Source: Bacteroidota bacterium (GTDB lineage: Bacteria; Bacteroidota; Bacteroidia; Flavobacteriales; Weeksellaceae). Taken from it: DNA of 13,417 nucleotides. The notes below the pieces were generated by a model. That model did no database searches. It was not told the origin of the DNA and worked only from the letters and a program-made list of their open reading frames with translations. Below, piece after piece: positions 7,015 to 13,417 of this stretch; within the stretch, counting starts at the first letter, position 1, and every line of letters starts with the position of its first letter. The stretch lies in contig JAEZDQ010000046.1 of NCBI GenBank assembly GCA_023433225.1, positions 1 to 13,417 of the forward strand. Reading direction: 5' to 3'. The position numbers were made by a program, and so were the translations under genes.

Positions 7015-7965
7015 ATGAAACTCCTCGAACTCAAAAATTTATTTCACCAAGAACTGAATTCCATTTATTCTGAATCGGAAATCGAAACCATATTCTATTG
7101 GGTAGCAGAGACAAACTTCGATAAACCTGTTTCTATGCTCAAACTGGCTTTGAATGAAGAATGGCCGGAATTCGAAGAACATAAAAACCGGTTCTTGTTC
7201 CAATTGATGGAACTCAAAACGCGGAAACCCGTTCAATATGTGGTGGGCGAAACAGAATTCTACGGGCTCAAGTTTTTCGTCAATGAACACGTGCTCAACC
7301 CCAGGCCTGAAACTGAAGAACTCGTCGAGTGGATACTAAACGACCGTCACCTTGAGCTGCCATCTCCGCCGAGGCGGATCGAAGGGCAACCGGCCAAACC
7401 ACAACCCCGTCACCCTGAGCTTGTCGAAGGGCATATCAATCAAACAGAAGGACAAAAAATAATCGACATAGGCACCGGAAGCGGCTGCATCCCCATAACT
7501 TTGAAGAAATACCTGCCCGAAACGGAAGTCTATGCACTCGACTTTTCGGAAAAAACTTTGGAAACCGCAAAAAAAAATGCCGGTTATCACCAAACCGAAA
7601 TTCAATTTCTCCATACCGATTTCCTGAATATGGATTTTTCCGTTTTGCCGGATTTTGATACGATTGTCAGTAATCCGCCCTATATCGCGCAATCTGAAAA
7701 AAGTTCGATGGAAAAGAACGTACTGGATTTTGAACCGAATGCTGCGCTTTTTGTTCCGGATGAAGATCCGTTGATTTTTTATAAAAGAATCATCAAATTG
7801 GCCCAAGAAAAATTAAAACCATCCGGTAAAATTTATGTGGAAATCAACCAGAATTTGGCTGATGAAACCCTTGAATTATTCCAAAATCACTTCAGGTTTA
7901 CCGAACTCAGAAAGGACATTTCCGGTAATTTCAGAATGTTGAAAGCATCCAACCAAAGCCTATGA
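7015..7965 (+). CDS. prmC: release factor glutamine methyltransferase PrmC (HemK family)
   Basis: PrmC uses S-adenosylmethionine to methylate the glutamine of the GGQ motif in release factors RF1 and RF2, which speeds peptide release in the cytoplasm. The N-terminal helical domain (1-95) ends at 'LNPRPETEELV', a family hallmark. The SAM-binding motif 'DIGTGSGCIPI' is at 151-161, the substrate-binding 'NPPY' at 220-223, and the family's C-terminal 'DISGNFRML' is present. I take the ATG at 7015; a longer frame starting at 6970 lies inside the upstream gene. At 316 residues it is about 30 longer than usual. The surplus is residues 111-140, a Pro-rich segment encoded by an inserted repeat element between the two domains; the frame is kept and all catalytic motifs survive. 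The protein is probably active, since this is normally an important single-copy gene. It overlaps the next gene by 4 bases. Confidence 0.95.
   Translation: MKLLELKNLFHQELNSIYSESEIETIFYWVAETNFDKPVSMLKLALNEEWPEFEEHKNRFLFQLMELKTRKPVQYVVGETEFYGLKFFVNEHVLNPRPETEELVEWILNDRHLELPSPPRRIEGQPAKPQPRHPELVEGHINQTEGQKIIDIGTGSGCIPITLKKYLPETEVYALDFSEKTLETAKKNAGYHQTEIQFLHTDFLNMDFSVLPDFDTIVSNPPYIAQSEKSSMEKNVLDFEPNAALFVPDEDPLIFYKRIIKLAQEKLKPSGKIYVEINQNLADETLELFQNHFRFTELRKDISGNFRMLKASNQSL
7345..7434 (+). repeat. in-frame insertion of a two-copy palindromic repeat element within prmC
   Basis: Two related units lie head to tail inside the coding frame. The right unit is CGTCACCCTGAGCT-TG-TCGAAGGGC (7408-7432). The left unit (7345-7387) has the same arms, CGTCACCTTGAGCT and TCGAAGGGC, but about 20 bases between them, including the small palindrome TCCGCC-GA-GGCGGA. 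Twenty bases separate the units. Removing 7345-7434 (exactly 30 codons) would join 'WILND' to 'INQTEGQKIIDIGTG', a normal PrmC spacing. Short dispersed repeats with a core like CACCCTGAGCTTGTCGAAGGG occur widely in bacterial genomes, as I recall; copy number here is unknown. Confidence 0.8.
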
Positions 7966-8390
7966 AACCACTTTATTATTTGTTTTTATTGATGGCTATA
8001 AGCCTGAATGCACAGAAAATCTCGCTACTATCCGACACACAAAAACGCCTCGATGAAGCATTGGTTAAGAAAGACACAGCCAATTTGGAATTGATTCTCC
8101 ATGATAAAGCTTCCGTCACCCACTCCAACGGTTTCACGGAAAACAAGTCGGAAATGAAGGAAAATACCGCCAAAGAATTCATCAAATACAATCAAATCAC
8201 GCAAACCGGCGATGCAATTTTCGTTGAGATTTGCGAGGAATCCTACCTCAGTTATCGCCTCATCAGCGTTGAAGGAACTTACGATATCCATGATTTTAAA
8301 GTCGATTTACGAGTAAAGGAAGAATGGATTTGGGAAGAAAACCGTTGGCAACTCATTGGACGACAAAGCTTGGAGATCGAGTCACCCTAA
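7962..8390 (+). CDS. secreted NTF2-like (DUF4440-type) protein
   Basis: This 142-residue product has a signal peptide (1-18, ending 'SLNAQ') and a single small alpha+beta domain of the NTF2/SnoaL fold as used in DUF4440 proteins. The clues are the opening helix 'TQKRLDEALVKKDTANLELIL', the strand 'ASVTHSNGFTENKSEM', and the closing pair 'VKEEWIWEENRWQLIGRQ', where a Trp-containing strand ends the fold. Members range from small enzymes to ligand-binding proteins, and no catalytic residues can be assigned here. The ATG overlaps the prmC stop by 4 bases, so the gene is probably translated from the prmC transcript, but a shared function is unlikely. Confidence 0.8.
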   Translation: MKPLYYLFLLMAISLNAQKISLLSDTQKRLDEALVKKDTANLELILHDKASVTHSNGFTENKSEMKENTAKEFIKYNQITQTGDAIFVEICEESYLSYRLISVEGTYDIHDFKVDLRVKEEWIWEENRWQLIGRQSLEIESP

Positions 8391-8427
8391 TTCCACACGG
8401 GAACAAAGGCAGTTTGGATTTCCTGTT

Positions 8428-8435
8428 TATCTTTA
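8428..8435 (+). promoter_or_regulatory. possible -7 box for the alcohol dehydrogenase gene
   Basis: TATCTTTA differs from the TAnnTTTG consensus at the last base and lies 23 bases before the ATG at 8459, a sensible distance for a transcription start. A TTTG at 8413 is too close (11 bases) to be a proper -33 box. The call is weak, but the 68-base spacer does suggest a new transcription unit. Confidence 0.28.
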
Positions 8436-8458
8436 TCCTGAATTTAAATTTTATTGAA

Positions 8459-9541
8459 ATGAACCATGCAGCAAACATAAAAGCTTTCGGAACCCGGGGT
8501 GCCGATAAGGATTTGGAACCGATGAACATCGGCAGGAGAGACCTTTTACCTAATGACGTTGAAATTGAAATCATGTATTGCGGAGTCTGCCATTCCGATT
8601 TACATACCGCGCGCAATGACTGGGGCGGCACCAAATACCCGGCTGTGCCCGGACATGAAATCATCGGCCGGATTATCCGAACCGGAACCGAGGTTTCCAA
8701 ATTCAAATCGGGAGACCTTGTCGGAGTAGGCTGTATGGTCGACTCCTGTAAAAGTTGCAGCAGTTGCGAAAAGGGTTGGGAGCAATACTGCCAAAAAGGT
8801 TTTACCGGGACTTATAATGGAAAAGACGTATATTCGGGTGGACATACTTTTGGCGGTTATTCCGAAAAAATCACCGTCAATGAAGATTTCGTCCTTTCGA
8901 TTCCGGAAAACTTAAATCCCGCAGCGGTAGCGCCGCTTCTTTGCGCCGGAATTACGACTTGGTCGCCTTTGCGCCGTTGGAATGTGAGGCCGGGTAACAA
9001 GGTCGCCGTCGTCGGCTTGGGCGGCTTGGGCCACATGGCCATCAAACTCGCAAAAGCTTTGGGTGCGGAAGTAACCCTGTTTTCCAGAACACCGGATAAA
9101 ATTCAAGATGCCAAAGAATTAGGTGCCGATGAAGTGATTATCTCAACCGATTCAGCCGAAATGAAATCCGCCCAATCGAAATTTGATTTGATTATCGACA
9201 CCGTGCCTTATGTCCACGATTTGAACCCGTATATAGCCACATTAAATACGGACGGAACACTGGTATTGGTCGGCTATTTAGGGCCATTGGAAACTGCATT
9301 GAATTCGGTGCCGATGATTTTGGGACGCAAATCGGTAGCAGGCTCGCTGATTGGTGGGATTGCAGAAACCCAAGAAATGCTCGACTTCTGTGGCAAGCAT
9401 CAAATCGTTTCGGAGATTGAAATGATTCCAATGCAGGACATCAACCAAGCTTATGAAAGAATGCTCCGAAGCGATGTAAAATACCGATTCGTAATTGATA
9501 TGAAGAGCCTAAAGACCGAAAAGATTAATCCATCCGATTAA
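8459..9541 (+). CDS. zinc-dependent NAD(P)-alcohol dehydrogenase (YahK/cinnamyl-ADH-like MDR family)
   Basis: This 360-residue enzyme interconverts alcohols and aldehydes in the cytoplasm, probably with NADP(H), as its closest-looking relatives are broad-range aldehyde reductases. Catalytic zinc ligands are visible at Cys41 ('CGVCHSDLH'), His66-Glu67 ('PGHE') and Cys162. The structural zinc site is complete at Cys97, Cys100, Cys103 and Cys111. The Rossmann motif 'GLGGLGHMAIKLAKALGAEV' (187-205) is followed by 'SRTPDK', where Ser-Arg in place of an acidic residue favours NADP. I start at the ATG at 8459 because the family begins near this residue; the longer frame from 8324 overlaps the previous gene and adds a non-homologous segment. 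Length is normal for the family. The true substrate cannot be told from the sequence. Confidence 0.95.
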   Translation: MNHAANIKAFGTRGADKDLEPMNIGRRDLLPNDVEIEIMYCGVCHSDLHTARNDWGGTKYPAVPGHEIIGRIIRTGTEVSKFKSGDLVGVGCMVDSCKSCSSCEKGWEQYCQKGFTGTYNGKDVYSGGHTFGGYSEKITVNEDFVLSIPENLNPAAVAPLLCAGITTWSPLRRWNVRPGNKVAVVGLGGLGHMAIKLAKALGAEVTLFSRTPDKIQDAKELGADEVIISTDSAEMKSAQSKFDLIIDTVPYVHDLNPYIATLNTDGTLVLVGYLGPLETALNSVPMILGRKSVAGSLIGGIAETQEMLDFCGKHQIVSEIEMIPMQDINQAYERMLRSDVKYRFVIDMKSLKTEKINPSD

Positions 9542-9577
9542 ACTTTGGCTTTTTACTTTCCACTCAAGGATTATTTT

Positions 9578-9585
9578 TATCTTTG
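9578..9585 (+). promoter_or_regulatory. -7 box of Bacteroidota type just before the lipocalin-like gene
   Basis: TATCTTTG is a full match to TAnnTTTG. It lies only 4 bases before the ATG at 9590, so initiation at the usual distance would give a leaderless or nearly leaderless transcript. A TTTG at 9544 is about 30 bases upstream of the box, further than the usual spacing. The box itself is good; its use is uncertain. Confidence 0.4.
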
Positions 9586-9589
9586 AATC

Positions 9590-10321
9590 ATGATGGCTAA
9601 ATTTTTTCCGGTTTTATTTCTATAGATTTTTACAGCAGTTTCCGCCCAAAACGTAGAAGAATTACTGACTGCCGATACTTGGAACATTGCTTATACCATC
9701 AATGAAGATGGCGAAAGAACTGATGAGGCTGACGAAGATTTGATCCGTAGCAATTGGGTGAAATTCAATGCCGACGGGACTTTTGAAACACCCGACAAAA
9801 TGGCCGGCAGGAACAAAGGGAAATGGGTTTACCACGTGGAATCCAATTCCATTTCGTTTACGGAAAAGGGCGGTTCCTACCGGGCAGTAGTAGAAGAAAT
9901 CAGCGACATGGGTTTATTGTTGAATTACACGGACAATGGCGGCTTTAAAATCGGTTTGATCCATTATGTTTTTATCCCCAAAGTGAAATCCAACGAAGAA
10001 ACTGCCAACCTGTTGACATCCGGAAAATGGCTCGTTTCTCTCAAAAGGTACGACAACGGCGTTTCCGACAAAACACCTCCCGAACATAAAGATGAAACCT
10101 GGTACCTGTTCAGTTCAGACCATACCTACCAGAAATCGGAATATACCGGTAGTGAATTGCCCGCAATCAGTGAAGGGACTTGGTTTTTGGACGATAAATT
10201 CCAATTGAATCTGGATGCGTCTGAAAGCAGCATTTATACCGTGGTCGGCGACAATTCCAAATTGATTTTAACTACGGTTTCCGGCGGTTACAATACCATA
10301 GAAATGACCAAATCCAAATAA
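9590..10321 (+). pseudogene. two-domain lipocalin-like secreted protein with amber stop in its signal peptide
   Basis: The frame starting at the ATG at 9590 encodes a signal peptide, 'MMAKFFPVLFL-stop-IFTAVSAQ', interrupted by TAG at 9623-9625. On both sides the sequence is an ordinary export signal, ending in the 'SAQ' typical of this genome, and the frame then stays open for 231 codons. The mature part contains two similar lipocalin-like beta domains: 'LLTADTWNIAY...FNADGTFE...GKWVY' and 'LLTSGKWLVSL...FSSDHTYQ...GTWFL'. No in-frame ATG follows the TAG until inside the first domain, and the first plausible non-ATG start (TTG at 9740) would lose the signal and the start of domain 1. So this is either a recently disabled gene, a read-through case, or a sequencing error. 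The rest is intact, which argues that the change is recent. A VOC gene follows after 8 bases. Confidence 0.75.
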
Positions 10322-10329
10322 TTCCTGAC

Positions 10330-10698
10330 ATGAAAATCCCTGAAAATCACCAACGGGTCATGCCTTACCTCATCTTGCAAGATGCCAGGGGCTTTCTGAA
10401 ATTCGCACAAAATGTTTTTGGTGCCGAGATAATCGCAGAACACCTCGACGATGAGAACCGTGTGCTCCATGCCGAAATCAAAATTGGTGATTCCACCATT
10501 ATGACGGGGCAGGCAAATGAAATTTGGGATGCGCACAACGCCGGGATGTTTATCTATGTGGCCGATGCCGATAAAACCTACCAAGAAGCGTTGCAAAACG
10601 GAGCCGATTCCATTCTGGAAATGGAAGACAAGGAATACGGACGGTCGGGTGGCATCAAAGACCCCTTCGGGAATATCTGGTGGATTACTTCAGTTTAA
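10330..10698 (+). CDS. PhnB-like VOC (glyoxalase/bleomycin-resistance fold) protein
   Basis: This is a 122-residue cytoplasmic protein of the vicinal-oxygen-chelate superfamily. It has two beta-alpha-beta-beta-beta modules, the first opening with 'VMPYLILQDARGFLKFAQNVFGAE' and the second with 'MFIYVADADKTYQEALQNGA'. The closing stretch 'YGRSGGIKDPFGNIWWI' (about residues 104-120) is the hallmark of the PhnB-like subgroup. Members often form dimers and may bind a metal, but the function of this subgroup is unsettled, and the name does not imply phosphonate use. The gene begins 8 bases after the lipocalin-like pseudogene and so may share its transcript. A 152-base spacer follows, suggesting the end of that unit. 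Confidence 0.88.
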   Translation: MKIPENHQRVMPYLILQDARGFLKFAQNVFGAEIIAEHLDDENRVLHAEIKIGDSTIMTGQANEIWDAHNAGMFIYVADADKTYQEALQNGADSILEMEDKEYGRSGGIKDPFGNIWWITSV

Positions 10699-10784
10699 AT
10701 TCCATCCACCAATTCCATTTATTAAATCTGGTATGAATTTCGCGGATAACACCAACCGCTATCCTTCAATGCAAAAATTTTTGA

Positions 10785-10816
10785 TTGAGAAAGGAAAGTT
10801 CATTTTCATACCTTAG
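10785..10816 (+). promoter_or_regulatory. candidate promoter for the FkbM methyltransferase gene
   Basis: A TTG at 10785-10787 and TACCTTAG at 10809-10816 (one mismatch to TAnnTTTG) are 21 bases apart, within the range seen for Bacteroidota promoters. Transcription would start near 10822, about 30 bases before the ATG at 10851. This supports that ATG over an earlier TTG start that would lie inside the promoter. Confidence 0.4.
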
Positions 10817-10850
10817 CTTTACCCATTCTAATGATTCAAGTCCACGCTAT

Positions 10851-11579
10851 ATGTTCAATTTAGGAATCAAATCAGGCATTGAAAGAAAACTCAATTTCAT
10901 AAAACTTTATTACAGCCCGGAAACCAAGCACCTGAGAAAGGAGGTGAAACTGAAAAAGAAATGGTTTGGAAACCATTATGGTGGTTTTTTTGTCGCAACC
11001 GATTTCGTTCCTGAAAATTCCATCGTTTATTCGTTCGGCATCGGTGAAGACGTTTCCTTTGACACGGCATTGATTCAAAAATACGACGCAAAGGTTTTCG
11101 GTTTTGACCCGACGCCGAAATCCATCCGGTGGATTCAATCCAAAAATTTGCCGAAAGAATTTTCGTTTTTTGATTTCGGGATTGGAATCCGTTCAGAAAA
11201 AACCAATTTTTATTTTCCTAAAAACCCAGATTTTGTCTCGGGAAGCGTGGTGGTTCAGAATAATATAAATACGGATGAAAAAGTCGAAGTTGAATTAAAA
11301 ACCCTTCAAGATACCGCTAAGTTTTTAGGTCATCAGAAAGTCGATATTTTGAAAATGGATATCGAGGGCTCGGAATATGAAGTGATTGAAAACATCCTTC
11401 AGTCGGGGATTGAGATCGGACAAATATTGGTTGAATTCCATGACCGGTTTTTTGAAGACGGTAGAGAAAAAACACTTCGGGCATTGGGTTTGATGAAAGA
11501 ATCAGGGTATTTGATATTTGGGGTTTCCGAAACTTTTGACGAAGTTTCATTCATTCATAAAAGTTTATTGAATGCATGA
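10851..11579 (+). CDS. FkbM-family SAM-dependent methyltransferase
   Basis: This 242-residue enzyme is probably a cytoplasmic O-methyltransferase that acts on a sugar or other small glycan-related molecule, as many FkbM members do. Visible motifs are a SAM-binding loop, 'SFGIGEDVSFD' (61-71), the acidic end of the next strand, 'FGFDPTP' (83-89), and the family signature 'DILKMDIEGSEYEVI' (165-179), followed by 'LVEFHDRF'. The ATG at 10851 is preferred because upstream residues in the same frame overlap a likely promoter. No glycosyltransferase or polysaccharide genes are next to it, so the substrate remains open. The stop codon lies in the loop of an inverted repeat, and the transporter gene begins 24 bases later. 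Confidence 0.9.
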   Translation: MFNLGIKSGIERKLNFIKLYYSPETKHLRKEVKLKKKWFGNHYGGFFVATDFVPENSIVYSFGIGEDVSFDTALIQKYDAKVFGFDPTPKSIRWIQSKNLPKEFSFFDFGIGIRSEKTNFYFPKNPDFVSGSVVVQNNINTDEKVEVELKTLQDTAKFLGHQKVDILKMDIEGSEYEVIENILQSGIEIGQILVEFHDRFFEDGREKTLRALGLMKESGYLIFGVSETFDEVSFIHKSLLNA

Positions 11580-11588
11580 ATTCAATAA
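11565..11588 (+). repeat. 9-bp-stem inverted repeat spanning the FkbM gene stop codon
   Basis: TTATTGAAT and ATTCAATAA flank the six-base loop GCATGA, which contains part of the stop codon. The stem is AT-rich and no T-run follows, so it is a poor intrinsic terminator; it may be an mRNA-end structure or chance. Confidence 0.4.
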
Positions 11589-11603
11589 GCATGGCATAAA
11601 AAT

Positions 11604-12776
11604 ATGGCAGTAAAAGAAAAAATCTGGAACAAAAATTTTATCATCGCCTGTATCGGGAACTTTTTGGTGGCTTGTTCTTTCAATTTACTGATGCCCACCA
11701 TCCCCATTTATTTATCCACCGAACTGGGCATTGAACATTCTCAGATTGGAATTGCGCTCTCATCCTACGCCATTGCCTTGTTGATCATCAGACCTTTTTG
11801 CGGCTATTGGGTCGATGTCTATGCGCGTAAACCTCTGTTCCTCTTAGGGATTTCACTTTTCATCTCCGCATTTTTCGGCTATTATTTTGCGACCACCATT
11901 TTGTTTTTTGTCATCCTGCGTTTCATCCATGGATTATTTTGGGGATTGGCTACGGTTTCCGCTAATACGGTAGCCATCGACATCATCCCTCCTTCGCGTC
12001 GCGCGGAAGGAATCGGTTATTTCGGTGTAAATACCAATTTGGCCATGGCCATTGCGCCATTTGTGGCGGTGAATATTTATGATGCGTTCGGATTTCATTT
12101 CCTTATTAGTTGCGCGCTGCTCATGGGTTTTCTGGCCATCATCGCCGTGTGTTTCATCAAAGTTCCGGTAAGGCCCAAATTAGACAAAACACCTCCGCTT
12201 TCTTGGGATCGTTTTATGTTGTTGAAAGGCCTTCCCGTATTTTTCAATCAAATATTCATTTCCTTCGGCTGGGGGACTTTGGTCGCTTTTGCGGTGCTAT
12301 ACGGTAAGGAAACTGGCATTCAGAACGCCGGTATTTTCTTCCTTTTTTTAGCAGGAGGAATCATTCTTTCGCGAGTAACTTCCGGAAGATTTGTGGATCG
12401 GGGGCACATCCATAAAGTGATGGCAACCGCTTTGTTGGTCATATCGCTTGGATTCTTGGGCTTTTCCCAATTGAACAATATTTATGCATTTTGCGCTTCG
12501 GCATTTTTAATCGGAATCGGTTACGGAACACTTTTCCCTGCATTGCAAACGATTTACATCAATATGGCACCGAGTTCCAAAAGAGGAACGGCCAATTCGA
12601 CTTACCTCACCGGGTTTGATTTAGGCATCGGGATTGGGATGTTGTTGGGTGCATATTTAGCCGGGGTTTACGGATTTTCAACCATGTACTTGATTACCTC
12701 GGGAGCTTGCTTGTTTTCATTGTTGGTTTATTGGTTCAATTCCCGAAAAGTTTACGACAGGAACCGGTTGAGGTGA
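11604..12776 (+). CDS. major facilitator superfamily (MFS) transporter, DHA1-like
   Basis: This 390-residue inner-membrane protein has the length and pattern of a 12-helix MFS carrier. The first helix is near residues 11-35, and the cytoplasmic loop between helices 2 and 3 carries motif A as 'GYWVDVYARKPL' (67-78), with the conserved Asp and Arg-Lys. A central loop around 'KVPVRPKLDKTPPLSW' splits the two six-helix halves, and a second motif-A-like loop, 'GRFVDRGHIHK', appears in the C-terminal half. The N-terminus resembles proton-driven drug or sugar efflux pumps (DHA1), but the substrate cannot be predicted. It starts 24 bases after the methyltransferase gene and may be cotranscribed with it. 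Confidence 0.92.
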   Translation: MAVKEKIWNKNFIIACIGNFLVACSFNLLMPTIPIYLSTELGIEHSQIGIALSSYAIALLIIRPFCGYWVDVYARKPLFLLGISLFISAFFGYYFATTILFFVILRFIHGLFWGLATVSANTVAIDIIPPSRRAEGIGYFGVNTNLAMAIAPFVAVNIYDAFGFHFLISCALLMGFLAIIAVCFIKVPVRPKLDKTPPLSWDRFMLLKGLPVFFNQIFISFGWGTLVAFAVLYGKETGIQNAGIFFLFLAGGIILSRVTSGRFVDRGHIHKVMATALLVISLGFLGFSQLNNIYAFCASAFLIGIGYGTLFPALQTIYINMAPSSKRGTANSTYLTGFDLGIGIGMLLGAYLAGVYGFSTMYLITSGACLFSLLVYWFNSRKVYDRNRLR

Positions 12777-12802
12777 CGGGATTTTCACAAACACCTCAAA
12801 TC

Positions 12803-12816
12803 ATTAAAATTTTAAT
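12803..12816 (+). repeat. perfect 14-base palindrome in the spacer before the oxygenase gene
   Basis: ATTAAAATTTTAAT is fully self-complementary, centred about 54 bases before the ATG at 12864. The 87-base spacer also holds an 8-base direct repeat, TATCATAA, at 12823-12830 and 12838-12845. Either could be a regulator site, but AT-richness makes chance plausible. Confidence 0.35.
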
Positions 12817-12863
12817 TACTTTTATCATAAATAACCGTATCATAAGCTATAATTCAAACTAAA

Positions 12864-13417
12864 ATGAAACAAAACGGAATCCCTTCGGTCGATTTGAACG
12901 ATTTTATTTCAAACGACCCCGACAGAAAACAGCAATTCGTCAACCAAATCGGAAAAGCCTATGAAGACATCGGGTTTGTCGCGCTGAAAGGCCACTTTCT
13001 TTCCGATGAATTGGTGGACGGGTTGTATTCCAGCGTGAAAGCGTTTTTTGCACTTCCCCTAGAAACCAAAGAAAAATATGAAATTCCCGGAATCGGTGGG
13101 CAACGCGGCTATACTTCATTTGGAAAAGAACACGCAAAAGACAAACCCGAGGGCGATTTGAAAGAGTTCTGGCATTTCGGTCAATATGTCGATGAAGTCC
13201 ACAAAGCCCAATACGATTACCCGGAAAATGTGGACGTAATTGAAGTTCCGGAGTTCAATTCTGCCGGAAAAGAAGCCTATCAGCAATTAGAAAAAACCGG
13301 GATTTATGTGCTGCGTGCTTTAGCGATTTATTTGGGTTTGGACGAATATTATTTTGACGACAAAGTAAAAAACGGGAATTCCATTTTGCGCCCAATCCAT
13401 TATCCTCCCATCAAAGA
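12864..13417 (+). CDS. isopenicillin-N-synthase-like 2-oxoglutarate/Fe(II) oxygenase, 3' end outside the window
   Basis: The first 184 residues of a non-heme iron oxygenase are visible. The N-terminal DIOX_N-type region opens with 'IPSVDLNDF' and contains 'AYEDIGFVALKGH' and 'FFALPLETKEKYE', which are standard for the isopenicillin-N-synthase/2OG-dioxygenase group. 'GQRGYTSFGKEHAKD' and 'DLKEFWHFGQY' follow. The last visible segment, 'LRPIHYPPIK', normally sits just before the catalytic His-x-Asp, so the iron ligands and the Arg that binds 2-oxoglutarate lie beyond the edge. The enzyme would oxidise a small molecule with O2 in the cytoplasm; substrate unknown. The frame is open to the end of the window. 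No stop codon or premature break is seen in the visible part. Confidence 0.9.
   Translation, partial: MKQNGIPSVDLNDFISNDPDRKQQFVNQIGKAYEDIGFVALKGHFLSDELVDGLYSSVKAFFALPLETKEKYEIPGIGGQRGYTSFGKEHAKDKPEGDLKEFWHFGQYVDEVHKAQYDYPENVDVIEVPEFNSAGKEAYQQLEKTGIYVLRALAIYLGLDEYYFDDKVKNGNSILRPIHYPPIK

Noticed and set aside
7336..7806. 156-codon minus-strand open frame across prmC
   Set aside because: Product has no recognisable motif, and the plus-strand frame has all PrmC motifs.
8324..8458. Upstream extension of the alcohol dehydrogenase frame
   Set aside because: It overlaps the NTF2-like gene, encodes a non-homologous segment, and the family starts at the ATG at 8459.
10785..10850. TTG start for the FkbM gene giving 22 more residues
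   Set aside because: The region looks like promoter sequence, the extra residues do not resemble the family, and a good ATG follows at 10851.
12772..12780. GGTGACGGG at the end of the MFS gene, the reverse complement of the start of the prmC repeat
   Set aside because: Only nine bases match; the rest of the element (GAGCTTGTCGAAGGG) is absent, so chance is the simpler explanation.

Overview
The window looks like chromosomal DNA from a flavobacterium-like member of the Bacteroidota. The evidence is indirect but consistent: secreted proteins whose signal peptides end in 'AQ' or 'SQ', no clear Shine-Dalgarno sequences, AT-rich spacers with TAnnTTTG-like promoter boxes, and protein families common in that group (LytTR regulators, WG-repeat proteins, NTF2-like and lipocalin-like secreted proteins, FkbM methyltransferases). 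Every supported gene lies on the + strand. No tRNA, rRNA, CRISPR array or insertion sequence was seen.

Region 1 (1-4280) is the most unusual part. Six tightly spaced genes form a likely transcription unit: a LytTR DNA-binding regulator (5' end at or beyond the edge), a membrane FHA protein with a C-terminal zinc ribbon, a soluble FHA protein with an N-terminal zinc ribbon, a very acidic protein with one hydrophobic segment and a duplicated repeat, a chagasin-like (I42) cysteine-protease-inhibitor lipoprotein, and a secreted papain-family (C1A) protease with an added C-terminal domain. A strong intrinsic terminator at 4245-4279 closes the unit. It reads as a regulator, phosphopeptide readers and an exported protease with its own inhibitor. 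I know no named system with this composition; the functional link is inference.

Region 2 (4295-7965) holds two tandem secreted WG-repeat paralogs that share an N-terminal domain and a near-identical C-terminal tail, followed at 2 bases by prmC, the release-factor glutamine methyltransferase. This prmC carries a clean in-frame 90-base insertion (7345-7434) containing two copies of a short dispersed palindromic repeat, placed between the N-terminal domain and the SAM-binding motif.

Region 3 (7962-13417) is ordinary accessory and metabolic content: a secreted NTF2-like protein overlapping prmC, a zinc alcohol dehydrogenase, a two-domain lipocalin-like secreted protein with an amber codon inside its signal peptide, a PhnB-like VOC protein, an FkbM methyltransferase, an MFS transporter, and the 5' part of an isopenicillin-N-synthase-like 2-oxoglutarate/Fe(II) oxygenase that runs off the right edge.
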